A DNA stretch of 64,000 bases from Streptomyces sp. 846.5 (GCF_004365705.1 NZ_SOBN01000001.1:682001-746000); one strand, 5' to 3'; counted from the stretch's first letter, positions 50,071 through 59,029 are shown. The notes: generated from the letters alone by a model not told the origin. Translations and numbers: made by a program.

Positions 50071-52968
50071 TCAGCCGGTGCCCCGGAGTTCGGCGATCAG
50101 GGCGTTGGTCTCCGGTTCCAGCGGCCGTCCGGTCCGCTTGGGGAGGCGTTCGAGGCGGGTCACGGCCTTGTTGAGCTGCTCGACGGCGCCGGCGTCGGCA
50201 TAGACGCAGAGCAGGTCGCGGTGGAGCAGTTCGGTGTCCGGGGCGGGTTCGAGCCCGGCGAACGCGGCCGCCTCGGCGCCCTGGTGGTCGCCCGCCCGGA
50301 GCCGACGGAGGATCAGCTCATGGGCGGCCTCGACCGCCTCCGGGGAGTCGTCGGACTCCGGGTCGTAGCCGGCGGGGACGGCGCTGGGGTAGGCGGAGCG
50401 GCCCCGGACGGCCCAGGGGTCGAGCGGCGGCGCCAGTTCCGCTCCCGGTTCGGGGAAGCGGCCCTGACCCGGCGGGGGGAACATCGGGGCGGGCTGGGGC
50501 TGGACCTCGGGCGCAGCCTCCGCCTCGGAGAGGGACGTGTCCTGCGGCCTGAACCAGGAGTCGAGGCCCGGGCCGACCGCGTCCGGGCCGACCGCGTCGG
50601 GGTCCGTCTCCCGGAGCAGCGCGATCCACTGCGCGTACTGGTGGTCCGTCAGCCGCTGCAGTTCGACCCCCAGTCCGAGCCCAGGCAGCTCGGCACGGCC
50701 GCGTGCGGGGAGCGTCCAGCGGGCCATCGGCCCGGCGCCCGGCGGGGGTGCGGCGGTGACCACGGCGACGCTGCCGCGCGGACTGGCGTCCAGCAGCCTG
50801 CCCAGTGCCTCGGGGATGCTGCCGCTCGGCGCGGTCGGGCAGAGCACGATGTCGGGGGCCCAGGCCTCGCTGACGATCCCCCGGCCCCGGGCCTCCCTGG
50901 GCGTGGCCGCTCCTGCCTTCACCAGGGACTGACGTACGGCCAGGTCCCGGGCGACCACCGCCGCCACCGCGTCCTCCAGGGTGGCGTGCATGTGCAACCG
51001 CCCCTCGGCGGCCGCCTCCAGCTCGTCGGCGACGCCGACCATGTGGATGTTGACCCGGTCGGCGAGCGGCGTGAAGGCGAGTTCCAGGGCGAGGGTGCGC
51101 AGCACGTCCGCGATGTCTCCGGGCGACCCGGAGAGGTGCACCAGGCGCACCGCCTCCAGGTCGACCAGGACGACGCTGCCGTCCTCCGCCGTGCCGAAGC
51201 TGACCAGGCCCGGGTAGGGCGCGGGAACGGCGTCCGCCTCGGCGGGCGGCAGCAGGCCCTCGGCGTCCGGGGTGCTCCACCAGACCGTGGAGGCGTGGGC
51301 CGCCTGGAACGGTGCCAACGGCACCGCCGGGGCGGAGAGGTAGAGCTCGACCGTGTGGGCCGGGGTGATCCGGGCCGCGAGCAGAGCCGGGAGGCGTCGG
51401 CCCTCGGCGACCGCGGTGGCGGCGAGACTGCGCAGCGCGCGGTCGAGCAGGTCGAGCCCGGATACGTCCTGACGTGCGGTCAGCGCGGACTCGAAGGCGG
51501 AGGGCTCCGCGAGTCCGGCGATCGGGGCTGCGGCGGCGAGTTCGGGGAGGGGGGACGGGACGGGGCTGAGGTCGGGGTCGGGGGTGGGAGTGGACGTGCC
51601 GGGGAGCGGGGCCAGCAGCGCGGGCGGAAGCGGTACGGGGTCGGGTCCGGGGCGCGGGCGGGCGGTGGAGCGGCCGCTGGGACGGGGCGCGGGGCGCACG
51701 ACGCGGTTGCGCCGACGCAGGGCGACCGCGGCGATCAGGGCAGCGGCGAGCACCGCGGTTCCGCTGAGGATTTCACTCTCGGACAGGCCGGAGCCGTGCG
51801 TGGGCGTGGACCCGTGCTCGGCAGGCGGGGAGACGGGTGCCGCGGCGGTGTGGCTCGGAGAGGTGGGGGCGGAATGAGTGGGAGTAGCGGTCGGGGGCGG
51901 AGTCGGGGTCGGGGTCGGCGCGGCTGTCTTCGTCGGGGGTGTAGTGGCAGTGGGCGGGGTCGTCACGGGCGCCGTGGTGGTCGGCGGGGTCGTTCCGGTG
52001 GACGGGACCGTCAGTACCATGCCCGGCTCGATCAGGTCCGGGTTCTCCAGGCGATCGCCGTCCGGCGCGGTGACGCCCTTGTTGGCGGCGAACAGCGCCG
52101 GCCACTCGTCGGCGTTGCCGAGTTCGCGTTGCGCGATGGCGGAGAGCGAGTCCCCGGCCGCGACCTCAACCTTGGTCTCGGAACCGGCACCGGCACCGGC
52201 ACCGGCACCGGCACCGGCACCGGCACCGGCACTGGCACTGGCACCGGACTTCGGCGCCGAGACCGCCGACACCGCGTCGGCCGGCATCAGCAGCACCCAG
52301 CCCGGCTGGATCGGCCGGTCCGCGTCGAAGCGGCGTCCGGCCGCGTCCATGGTGCGGCCCTGGTTGAGCCGGGCGATCTCGTGCCAGCGCGCCCCCGAGC
52401 CGAGGTGGCTCTCGGCGATGCTCCAGAGGCTGTCGGCCGGGCGCTCGTTACGCACTGTGTAGGTGGGCGGCTTGGGCTTGGCCGTCTCGGTCGCCGCCGC
52501 AACCGCGCCGCTGCTACCGGCATGCGCGATCTGATCCGCCGTCACCGCGACCGGGGCGTGCACGCCCACCGTGGTGGTGACCGAGGCGGGGGTCGCCGCC
52601 AGCGCGGCCCCGGCCGTGGGGAGCAGTGCCAGCACCGCGCCCACCAGGGTGCCCGCCATCCGCTGGCTCCAGCCGAGCGCCACGATCCGCCGGGCGCTGC
52701 GGCCGCGCAGCTGGGCCGGGATCTCGACCACGACCGAGAGGGCGAAGCACAGCCAGGCCAGCCAGCCGATGACGACCAGTGCCCAGAGGAAGAGGTTGCC
52801 CTGGTCGGGTTGGGTCAGCAGGTCGACGATGCCGGAACGGGTCGGATCGCCCTGGCGGGTGACCGCCAGGGTGCCGAGGGCGAGGACCCCGGGCAGGCCG
52901 ACGAGCAGCAGGGCGAGGGCGACGAGAGCGACGAGAGCGACAATGCCTCGCAGCAGGAGACGGAGCAT
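50071..52968 (-). CDS. Membrane LysM-BTAD protein of Tad locus
   Basis: This 965-residue membrane protein has three N-terminal helices (about 5-35, 60-82, 100-122). A first LysM-like domain follows (TYTVRNERPADSLWSIAESHLG...PGWVLLMP), then an Ala-Gly repeat linker and a second LysM (VEVAAGDSLSAIAQRELG...PGMVLTVP). A Pro/Thr-rich wall-spanning linker and a fourth helix (LSGTAVLAAALIAAVALRRRNR) lead to a large cytoplasmic part. That part ends in a bacterial transcriptional activator (BTAD) helical domain (HELILRRLRAGDHQGAEAAAFAGL...LHRDLLCVYADAG). It could tie pilus or wall status to cytoplasmic partners. No DNA-binding HTH is seen. Confidence 0.75.
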   Translation of the reverse strand: MLRLLLRGIVALVALVALALLLVGLPGVLALGTLAVTRQGDPTRSGIVDLLTQPDQGNLFLWALVVIGWLAWLCFALSVVVEIPAQLRGRSARRIVALGWSQRMAGTLVGAVLALLPTAGAALAATPASVTTTVGVHAPVAVTADQIAHAGSSGAVAAATETAKPKPPTYTVRNERPADSLWSIAESHLGSGARWHEIARLNQGRTMDAAGRRFDADRPIQPGWVLLMPADAVSAVSAPKSGASASAGAGAGAGAGAGAGAGSETKVEVAAGDSLSAIAQRELGNADEWPALFAANKGVTAPDGDRLENPDLIEPGMVLTVPSTGTTPPTTTAPVTTPPTATTPPTKTAAPTPTPTPPPTATPTHSAPTSPSHTAAAPVSPPAEHGSTPTHGSGLSESEILSGTAVLAAALIAAVALRRRNRVVRPAPRPSGRSTARPRPGPDPVPLPPALLAPLPGTSTPTPDPDLSPVPSPLPELAAAAPIAGLAEPSAFESALTARQDVSGLDLLDRALRSLAATAVAEGRRLPALLAARITPAHTVELYLSAPAVPLAPFQAAHASTVWWSTPDAEGLLPPAEADAVPAPYPGLVSFGTAEDGSVVLVDLEAVRLVHLSGSPGDIADVLRTLALELAFTPLADRVNIHMVGVADELEAAAEGRLHMHATLEDAVAAVVARDLAVRQSLVKAGAATPREARGRGIVSEAWAPDIVLCPTAPSGSIPEALGRLLDASPRGSVAVVTAAPPPGAGPMARWTLPARGRAELPGLGLGVELQRLTDHQYAQWIALLRETDPDAVGPDAVGPGLDSWFRPQDTSLSEAEAAPEVQPQPAPMFPPPGQGRFPEPGAELAPPLDPWAVRGRSAYPSAVPAGYDPESDDSPEAVEAAHELILRRLRAGDHQGAEAAAFAGLEPAPDTELLHRDLLCVYADAGAVEQLNKAVTRLERLPKRTGRPLEPETNALIAELRGTG
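52183..52248. repeat. Hexanucleotide tandem repeat (ACCGGC)n in LysM linker
   Basis: Eight perfect ACCGGC copies (52183-52230), two ACTGGC variants and one ACCGGA copy run head to tail. On the coding strand they encode alternating Ala-Gly. The unit is a multiple of three, so copy-number change would lengthen or shorten the linker between the two LysM domains without breaking the frame. Confidence 0.9.
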
Positions 52969-52997
52969 CAGGGCTACTCCACGATGGGGGCGGTAGG

Positions 52998-53450
52998 TCA
53001 GGGACCGGTGCTGGGAACTGTGTCGGGGCTGGTGACCCCGGGGACAAGGCGGGCGCTGCCGTGTCCGTTGACGGTGATGTCGCCGATGCCGAACAGGCCG
53101 AGCATGGTGGTGTGGTACGGCATGGCCACGCTGACGGTGATGGTCTGGTCGGTCGCCACCGAGGTGCCGGTGACGTTGCTGGCGCCCAGGTAGGCGTTGG
53201 CCGCGTTCTGGGCCGCCTGCGGATCCAGGCGGATTCCCTTGTTCTGCAGCAGCGCGGCCCGGTCGATCTGCTGGCCGCCGGCCCTGGCCGCCTCCTCCGC
53301 GACGGCGTCCGCGCGCTCGATGGCGCGCAGCCGTCCACCGCCGTCGATGATCAGGCCCGACAGCATCAGCAGAGCCGTCGCGCAGATCGCCACGAAGATG
53401 GACAGGGCACCGCGGTCGGACGCTTCGGGAGGCGGGATCGGCATGCTCAT
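52998..53450 (-). CDS. TadE/TadG-like exported pilus protein
   Basis: This 150-residue protein has an N-terminal pseudopilin-type stretch (DRGALSIFVAICATALLMLSGLIIDGGGRLRAIERADAVAEEAARAGGQQID). That is the usual helix of TadE/TadG-like Flp pilus assembly proteins, with a Gly before the hydrophobic core. The remainder is a small beta domain. It overlaps the upstream tadE gene by four bases. It is a minor pilin or an assembly factor at the membrane. Confidence 0.8.
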   Translation of the reverse strand: MSMPIPPPEASDRGALSIFVAICATALLMLSGLIIDGGGRLRAIERADAVAEEAARAGGQQIDRAALLQNKGIRLDPQAAQNAANAYLGASNVTGTSVATDQTITVSVAMPYHTTMLGLFGIGDITVNGHGSARLVPGVTSPDTVPSTGP

Positions 53451-53872
53451 GAGGCCCGGTAGAGGTCGATGACGGAGGTGAAACTGCTGGTCATGGTCGT
53501 GCTTCCGGGCAGGCCGGGGACGGCTAGGTCGCCCAGCGCGACGACACAGCTCACCGTGACCTGCACCGAGCCCGCCTGGTTCTGCGTGGCCGGCGCGAAG
53601 GCGACCTGGACCGACTGCCGGCCACGGCAGGCGACCCCTTCCTGATTGAGCGTCGTCGCTGCCGAGTCCCCGGCGGCCTGCGCGGCGGCGTTCTGGGTAC
53701 GGGCCAACGAGGCGCTGCGGGCGGCGTCCCGCGCTGCCGCGTCGACCACCCCCTTTGCGGTCTCCACCCGGCCGGCGGCGATGACGAGCAGCAGGAACAG
53801 GAGGATCGCCGGGACGAGGATGGCGGCCTCGATCGCGATGCTGCCCTGGTCCTGGGGCTGTTCAAGGTCCAC
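53447..53872 (-). CDS. TadE-like minor pilin
   Basis: This 141-residue protein starts at GTG 53872, supported by GGGAGGG six to seven bases upstream; another GTG at 53893 overlaps the preceding stop but has no such site. The N-terminus DQGSIAIEAAILVPAILLFLLLVIAAG is a type IV-like pilin helix with Gly at the cleavage position and Glu at +5. ARDAARSASLARTQNAAA continues the helix, and the C-terminal part is a disulfide-capable beta domain with two cysteines. Confidence 0.82.
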   Translation of the reverse strand: MDLEQPQDQGSIAIEAAILVPAILLFLLLVIAAGRVETAKGVVDAAARDAARSASLARTQNAAAQAAGDSAATTLNQEGVACRGRQSVQVAFAPATQNQAGSVQVTVSCVVALGDLAVPGLPGSTTMTSSFTSVIDLYRAS

Positions 53873-53889
53873 CCTTGTCCCTCCCTTCC

Positions 53890-54306
53890 TCACGGTGTCG
53901 TGGCCGGTACGAAGCGCTCGACCGGAGCGGTGATCGTCTGGGTGATGGTGATCCCGGGCACGAACGGCAGCAGCGACTGGGCCTGCACGCTCACCGTGGC
54001 GGTGACCGTGGTGTTGGAGGCCGTCACGCTGACCCGGCGACCCGTCAGCCCGCCCCCCACCCGGTCCAGGAAGCTGTTCGCCTGGGTATCCCCCGCCGCC
54101 GGGTCGGCCTGGAAGAGCCGCTGCGCCTCGCTGCCCTCACGGGCGGCGGTCAGTGCGATCTGACGGTCGTACCACCAGAGGCCGCCCTGGACCGTGAGCA
54201 GGACCAAGGCCATGACGGCCGGGAAGACCAGAGCGAGGCTGATGGACATGGTTCCGGCGTCCTTGTCTCTGCGGGACACCGGTCCGGTCCTCAGTCGTCG
54301 CTTCAT
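53890..54306 (-). CDS. TadE-like minor pilin
   Basis: This is a 138-residue protein with a basic leader (KRRLRTGPVSRRDKD) and then AGTMSISLALVFPAVMALVLLTVQGGLWWYDRQIALTAAREGSEAQRL, a pilin-type helix. Its start shares the ATGA overlap with the previous small pilin gene. The C-terminal domain is rich in Thr/Val beta strands. It is probably a minor pilin of the same fibre. Confidence 0.82.
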   Translation of the reverse strand: MKRRLRTGPVSRRDKDAGTMSISLALVFPAVMALVLLTVQGGLWWYDRQIALTAAREGSEAQRLFQADPAAGDTQANSFLDRVGGGLTGRRVSVTASNTTVTATVSVQAQSLLPFVPGITITQTITAPVERFVPATTP

Positions 54307-54560
54307 CAGGGGGCGGTGATCTTTCCGGTCTCCGTGGTGACCACCGTGGTGATGACCCCCACCACCAGCCCTGCGGCCGCGATCAGCACGATGACCAGCA
54401 GTGCCAGTTCGATGCTCAGCGCCCCCTTGTCCCGGTCCTCGTGTGCGGCGGACATCCGGCTGATGCGGTACTGCAGGTAGTGCAGGCCTGACACCAGCGG
54501 CAGCGGTGCGCTGCGGCCGCCTTCCTCGATGCGGGTCCTAATGCGCTTGGCGATGAGCAC
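54306..54560 (-). CDS. Small Flp-like pilin
   Basis: This 84-residue protein has a 48-residue N-terminus, then DKGALSIELALLVIVLIAAAGLVVGVITTVV, a single hydrophobic helix with Gly-Ala and Glu at the +5-like position, and a very short tail. The size and the absence of a globular domain make it the best candidate for the major Flp-type pilin of the locus. The leader is longer than usual. Confidence 0.7.
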   Translation of the reverse strand: MLIAKRIRTRIEEGGRSAPLPLVSGLHYLQYRISRMSAAHEDRDKGALSIELALLVIVLIAAAGLVVGVITTVVTTETGKITAP

Positions 54561-54562
54561 GG

Positions 54563-55441
54563 TCAGCCTCCATGGAGCATCTGGTAGAGAGCGGGAAATG
54601 CGATCAGAAAGGTCATCAGGGTGACGAGCGCCGAGCCCGGCGCGACCATGCGCTCGCTGTCGACGTTCGCCCGGTCCAGGTCGTCCGTGAGCAGTTCGGA
54701 ACGCAGGTTGCGCGCCCGGGCGCGCAGCGCGCGGTAGACGGCGGCACCGTCGGTGCCGGAGATCCGCATGATGTCGGCGAGATCCTGAAGGGGAGTCAGT
54801 TCCAGTTCCGCCGAGAGGGTCTCCAGACCGTCCCAGGGCGGCAGCCGGTCCAGCGCGGCCCGGTCCAGGGTGTCCGAGATACGGCGGAAGACAGTGCCCC
54901 GGCCCACCTTGGCGGCCCGGTGCAGCGCCTCGGCGGGGCCGCAGTCGGAGGCCCGTTCCAGGGCGACGAGTTCCAGGTAGGCGGCGATCCCGTGCAGGTA
55001 CTCGACCCGCGCCTCCTTGGCCTCGCTGCGGACCACGAGGTCGGGAAGGAACCAGAGCCCGGCAGCGAGCAGCAGCGAACCGAGCACGGGCAGGGCGATC
55101 GGCAGCGTGCCGCCCAATGACGTATAGGCGAACTGCATCACCGGCGGCAGCAACAGCCCCAGCAGCGCGAACATCGCCTTGTGCGCCATGAAGCGGGCGG
55201 GTGTGCGCCCGATCAGGGACAGCTCCCGGGTCGGGATCCGCACGCCCGGCAGGCCGAGCAGCCGGCGGCCGATGCGCTCGCCCAGATCAGCATCACCATC
55301 CTGGGCCCGGGGCCGGACCGGCTCGCGGTGCAGCCGTTCCAGGGCCGAGCTCAGGTCCGGTGGCGCCGGGCGCAGTTCGGCCGCCAGGACGGCGATGCCG
55401 ATGCCGAGGGCGGCTCCGGCGACGATGAGCCAGGTGAGCAT
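54563..55441 (-). CDS. tadC: TadC-like pilus assembly membrane protein
   Basis: This 292-residue inner-membrane platform protein has an N-terminal helix, a cytoplasmic loop, two central helices (MFALLGLLLPPVMQFAY, LPVLGSLLLAAGLWFL), and a type II secretion F domain (YLHGIAAYLELVALERASDCGPAEALHRAAK). A last helix follows (LVTLMTFLIAFPALYQML). It starts at ATG 55441 by TGATG overlap with tadB. It works with TadB to transmit TadA motor motion. Confidence 0.88.
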   Translation of the reverse strand: MLTWLIVAGAALGIGIAVLAAELRPAPPDLSSALERLHREPVRPRAQDGDADLGERIGRRLLGLPGVRIPTRELSLIGRTPARFMAHKAMFALLGLLLPPVMQFAYTSLGGTLPIALPVLGSLLLAAGLWFLPDLVVRSEAKEARVEYLHGIAAYLELVALERASDCGPAEALHRAAKVGRGTVFRRISDTLDRAALDRLPPWDGLETLSAELELTPLQDLADIMRISGTDGAAVYRALRARARNLRSELLTDDLDRANVDSERMVAPGSALVTLMTFLIAFPALYQMLHGG

Positions 55442-56373
55442 CAGGGCACCTCGCTCGGGGCCAGGTCGGCAGGCAGTTCGGCCTCCGGCAACGAGATGGT
55501 GGGCGCGCGGCCGGTGCTGCTGCGCCGGTCCGGCTCCAGGAAGCGCGGGGTGGGCTTGTGGCTGGCGAGGGTGCGCATCCACCAGATCACGGCGAAGAAC
55601 GCCATCGCGATCAGCACCAGCACCAGCTGCCCGAGCGGGGTCCGGTAGGGCGCGGTGTAGGCGTGGTTCAGCGAGCCGACGGCGATCACGCCCAGGATGA
55701 TCATCACCATCCAGCGCACCGTGGCCCGGTGCTTGGCCCGGTCCGCCTCGATGGCACGGCGCTGCCGCACCTCCTCGCGGACCGACTCGGCGAGGTCGGC
55801 GAGCGCGCCGGCCAGACCGGGTCCCCGGTCGGCGGCGCGCAGCAGCAGGGCCGCCAGGACCTTGTCGGCGGTGGAGTCGTTGAGGTCGTCGGCGAAGGCG
55901 CGCAGCGCGTCCTCCGGGGTCCAGCGGGACTGGAGCCGTCCGACCAGGTCGGTGATCTGGCGTTCCAGCGCGGCGGGTGCGGTGCGGCGGCTGGTGACGA
56001 TGGCCTGTTCCAGGCCGACGCCGAGCAGCAGCACGTCGGCGATCCGCTGGGTCCATTCGGCCAGGGCCTCCAACTGCTCGATGCGGCCGGTGTGGGAGCG
56101 GGTGGAGGCGAGCAGCCAGGGGACCAGGAAGACCAGCGCGGGCAGCAGCAGCGCCGTCAGCGGGACGCCGGTGTAGAGCCAGGCCCCGGCGCCGGCCGCC
56201 ACCGCGATGCCGACCTGGATCCGCCGCCGGGCCAGGTCGTCGGCCAGCCGTTCGGAGCGGCTCGGTCCCGGCCGGTACTGCTCCGGCCTGGGCTCGCTCC
56301 CGCGCAGGAACCAGACCAGCGCGATCAGCCCGGCCACCACGGCGGCGCCGCAGAGCATGTAGAGCAGCGTCAC
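55441..56373 (-). CDS. tadB: TadB-like pilus assembly membrane protein
   Basis: This 310-residue protein starts at GTG 56373, overlapping the tadA stop as GTGA. An N-terminal helix (LLYMLCGAAVVAGLIALVWFL) is followed by paired helices, the T2SS F domain (LAEWTQRIADVLLLGVGLEQAIVTSRRTAPAAL) and C-terminal helices. It is the partner of TadC in the inner-membrane platform. Confidence 0.9.
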   Translation of the reverse strand: MTLLYMLCGAAVVAGLIALVWFLRGSEPRPEQYRPGPSRSERLADDLARRRIQVGIAVAAGAGAWLYTGVPLTALLLPALVFLVPWLLASTRSHTGRIEQLEALAEWTQRIADVLLLGVGLEQAIVTSRRTAPAALERQITDLVGRLQSRWTPEDALRAFADDLNDSTADKVLAALLLRAADRGPGLAGALADLAESVREEVRQRRAIEADRAKHRATVRWMVMIILGVIAVGSLNHAYTAPYRTPLGQLVLVLIAMAFFAVIWWMRTLASHKPTPRFLEPDRRSSTGRAPTISLPEAELPADLAPSEVP

Positions 56374-57956
56374 CGCGCACCTCCGGCCGTGATCCGCAGG
56401 TCCAGCGGACGGCCCCAGGACCCGTGCGGGGAGTCCAGCAGCCGGGCGTCGAAGCCGACCCGGCGCAGGTCGTCCAGGCAGGCCGGCGGGGTCTGTGGGA
56501 CGGCCCGTTCCTCCGTTCCTCTCGGGCCGAAGATGCTGTTGAGGGCCGGACGGCCGCTCTCCCCCATGCCGACGACCTCCAGGACGTGCGAGACGAAGCG
56601 GTGGCGCCGGCCGCCGATGGGCGTCTCGTCGACCATGGTGACGTGGACGACAAAGTCCAGGGCGTTGGCGGTGAGCCGGTAGGCGAGGGTGTCGGTCATC
56701 TGCGAGCCGTACTCCAGGCAGAGTTCGGCGATGCGGTCGATGACCATGTGCGGGGTGCGGGCGTGCAGGGTGCACATCGAGCCGCCCTCGCCGTTGGTCA
56801 TCACCCGGAGCATGGGGACGACCTCGGCGGAGCGGACCTCGCCGACGATGATGCGGGTGAGCGTCATCCGCAGGGCCGCGGGGATCAGCTCACCGATCGT
56901 CAGCTCCCCCGCGGAGCGGCCGTCGACGCGTTCGCCGTTGCCCTCGCGGGCCTCCATCGGGACGACCTGGCGCAGGTGGCCCAGGGTGTGCAGCCACAGC
57001 TCGTACTCGGACTCCAGGGTGCCGACCCGCTCGTCCGGGGGGATCTCGCCGGCCATGGCGCGCAGCAGGCTGGTCTTGCCGACGCCCTGGGTGCCGGTGA
57101 TCATCACGTTCTTGCGGGCCCGGATCGCGGCGGCGAGGAAGGCGGCGAGGGTGCTGTCGATGGTGCCCATGGCGACCATGTCGCCGAGGGTGGCGCTGGC
57201 GATGCGGTGGCGCCGGATCGCGACATAGGGGCGCGGGGTGACCCCGGTCATGGCCTGCAGCCGCATGCCCCCTTCCAACCGCAGGGCCAGGGTGGGGCTG
57301 GACGTGGAGAGGCTGCGTTCGCCGCCGCCGTGACGGCGGGCCAGGTCCTGGAGCAGCTCGATGAGTTCCTCGTCGCTGTCGGCGACCGGCGGCACCTGCC
57401 GCAGCGGCTGGTGGGCCCGCGAGATCCAGACGTCGTCGCAGCCGTTGACCAGGATGTTCTCGATCTCCGGGTCGTCCAGGTAGGGCTGCAGCCTGCCCGC
57501 CCGGAACAGCAGGTCGTAGACCGCCTCGGCGAGGGCGCGGTCCTCCTCGCGGGTCGGCGGTGCGCCGTGGGTGAGGGCGTAGGTGTCGGACCAGCGGGCG
57601 ACGGCGTCCTCGATCAGCGCGCGACCGCGCTGGCGCCTGGTGGCCGGATCGGCGGCGGCGCCGCGCTGGTCGTCGAGCAGGGCGAGCTGTTCGTGCAGTT
57701 CGGAGGCGACCTGGCGCTTGAGGACGCGGGCGACCTGCGGGTCGGGGGCGGGGGTCGCCGCGAACGGGGAGACGGTGGGCGGGACCGCCGAGGCGGGGGA
57801 CGGCGGTACCGGCGCGGGCGGAGGCGGCGTGGGCAGGACCGGGTGCTGGACGGCGGTCGGCGACCAGGCGCCGAAGCCGCTGCCGTTGCCACTGCCGCCG
57901 GCGGGCCCGGCCCCCGAGCCGTTGCCGTTCAGCGGCGCTGCGTGACGGGAGGTCAT
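56370..57956 (-). CDS. tadA: TadA/CpaF pilus motor ATPase
   Basis: This 528-residue hexameric secretion ATPase has a long Gly/Pro-rich N-terminal extension (about 85 residues), then the N-terminal domain (LFRAGRLQPYLDDPEIENILVNG). It also has Walker A GTQGVGKTS, an Asp-box region (GTLESEYELWL), Walker B TRIIVGEVRSAEVV and the His box TLHARTPHMVIDRI. It powers assembly of the Tad fibre. Start ATG 57956 overlaps the tadZ stop. Confidence 0.94.
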   Translation of the reverse strand: MTSRHAAPLNGNGSGAGPAGGSGNGSGFGAWSPTAVQHPVLPTPPPPAPVPPSPASAVPPTVSPFAATPAPDPQVARVLKRQVASELHEQLALLDDQRGAAADPATRRQRGRALIEDAVARWSDTYALTHGAPPTREEDRALAEAVYDLLFRAGRLQPYLDDPEIENILVNGCDDVWISRAHQPLRQVPPVADSDEELIELLQDLARRHGGGERSLSTSSPTLALRLEGGMRLQAMTGVTPRPYVAIRRHRIASATLGDMVAMGTIDSTLAAFLAAAIRARKNVMITGTQGVGKTSLLRAMAGEIPPDERVGTLESEYELWLHTLGHLRQVVPMEAREGNGERVDGRSAGELTIGELIPAALRMTLTRIIVGEVRSAEVVPMLRVMTNGEGGSMCTLHARTPHMVIDRIAELCLEYGSQMTDTLAYRLTANALDFVVHVTMVDETPIGGRRHRFVSHVLEVVGMGESGRPALNSIFGPRGTEERAVPQTPPACLDDLRRVGFDARLLDSPHGSWGRPLDLRITAGGAR

Positions 57957-59029
57957 CGCGCACCTCCGCTGGGCGTCGCGGCGTGCCGGGGCTGCGTGCC
58001 GTTGTCGGTTCTCCAGCGCGGCTCCACCTCCTGGCCGGGGCCGGTGGGGCCGCCCGGCGTCTGCGGAGCGAACGGCTGCGGTACGGGCTGGCGCGGCGCG
58101 AAGCCCGCGAGCGGGGCAGGCTGCGGTTGCGGCTGGGCCTGTTGCTGGGGTTGCTGCTGGTGCTGCGGGTGAGCCACCGGTTGGGGCTCGGGCTGCGGGA
58201 ACGGTGCGGCCTGCGGCGCCGCGGTCGGGGTCGGTGCGGCTGTGCCGAGCCGCAGTCGCCGGCGGCCCGTCAGCAGCCGGACCTCGTCGGCCGTCGAACG
58301 CACCGCGCGCATCAGCGCCGAGCGGACGAACCGCCGGTCGCCGCTGTCGCCGCCGTCGGACAGCACCCGCGCGCTGCGCCGTTCGTACGGCAGTAGCCCC
58401 AGCACTGGTGCGCCGAGCGCCCGGCCGACCTCGGCCGCCGCGTACGGGCCCTCGTGCACCAGGATCAGGCCCAGCGCGTCGGAGCCGGTGCCGTTCGCGT
58501 CCAGGTCGCCCGCGAGTGCGGCCACCCTCGGCCTGGCCGCGCTCAGCCCGCGCAGCGTGGTGCGCACGGTGACCAGGACCGCGTCGGCCCGCCGGGCCAG
58601 CGGCGCGGAGGGGCCGTGGGCGCCGTTGCGGCCCAGGTCGACGATGACGTCGCAGCCGGCCGCGTCCAGGTCGTGGCAGGCCGCCACCAGCGGCTCCCAG
58701 GTGTAGGCGAGACCGGGGGCCTGCGCGGGGTCGGTGAGACCGGGGAGCAGCAGCCGGTTGCCGGCGCCGTCCGTGGAGAGGTCGACGAGCTGCTCCCACA
58801 GTGTTTCGGCCAGGCGCCCGCGTCGGTCGGCGACGGCGAGGTGGCGCAGTCCGTACCCGGCGTCCAGTCGGCCTTCGAGGGCTCCGGCGAGGATCGCGCC
58901 GCCATCCGGGTCGCATTCCAGCAGGACCGCCCGGCGGCCCTCGGCGAGCGGCCAGGCCAGCAGCAGCGCCAGGGCCGTGGTGGTGGCCCCCGGGGCGCCG
59001 GGGGCTCCGCTGATCGCGACGACTGCCAT
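57953..59029 (-). CDS. TadZ/MinD-like P-loop ATPase
   Basis: This 358-residue protein opens MAVVAISGAPGAPGATTTALALLLAWPL, a deviant Walker A in which the usual GKT lysines are missing (GATTT). An LLECDPDGG loop follows, and then DVIVDLGRNG as Walker B-like. TadZ proteins place the pilus machine at the pole. The last about 100 residues are Pro/Gln-rich and probably disordered. It shares one base with the SAF gene stop. Confidence 0.82.
   Translation of the reverse strand: MAVVAISGAPGAPGATTTALALLLAWPLAEGRRAVLLECDPDGGAILAGALEGRLDAGYGLRHLAVADRRGRLAETLWEQLVDLSTDGAGNRLLLPGLTDPAQAPGLAYTWEPLVAACHDLDAAGCDVIVDLGRNGAHGPSAPLARRADAVLVTVRTTLRGLSAARPRVAALAGDLDANGTGSDALGLILVHEGPYAAAEVGRALGAPVLGLLPYERRSARVLSDGGDSGDRRFVRSALMRAVRSTADEVRLLTGRRRLRLGTAAPTPTAAPQAAPFPQPEPQPVAHPQHQQQPQQQAQPQPQPAPLAGFAPRQPVPQPFAPQTPGGPTGPGQEVEPRWRTDNGTQPRHAATPSGGAR

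Noticed and set aside
52183-52248. Repeat array considered as CRISPR
   Set aside because: It is a six-base head-to-tail repeat inside a coding region with no spacers.
48739-53193. 1484-codon open frame on the plus strand opposite the pilus genes
   Set aside because: It is a GC-rich shadow with no family motifs, full of Gly/Arg/Val repeats, and opposes several well-recognised genes with correct codon bias.
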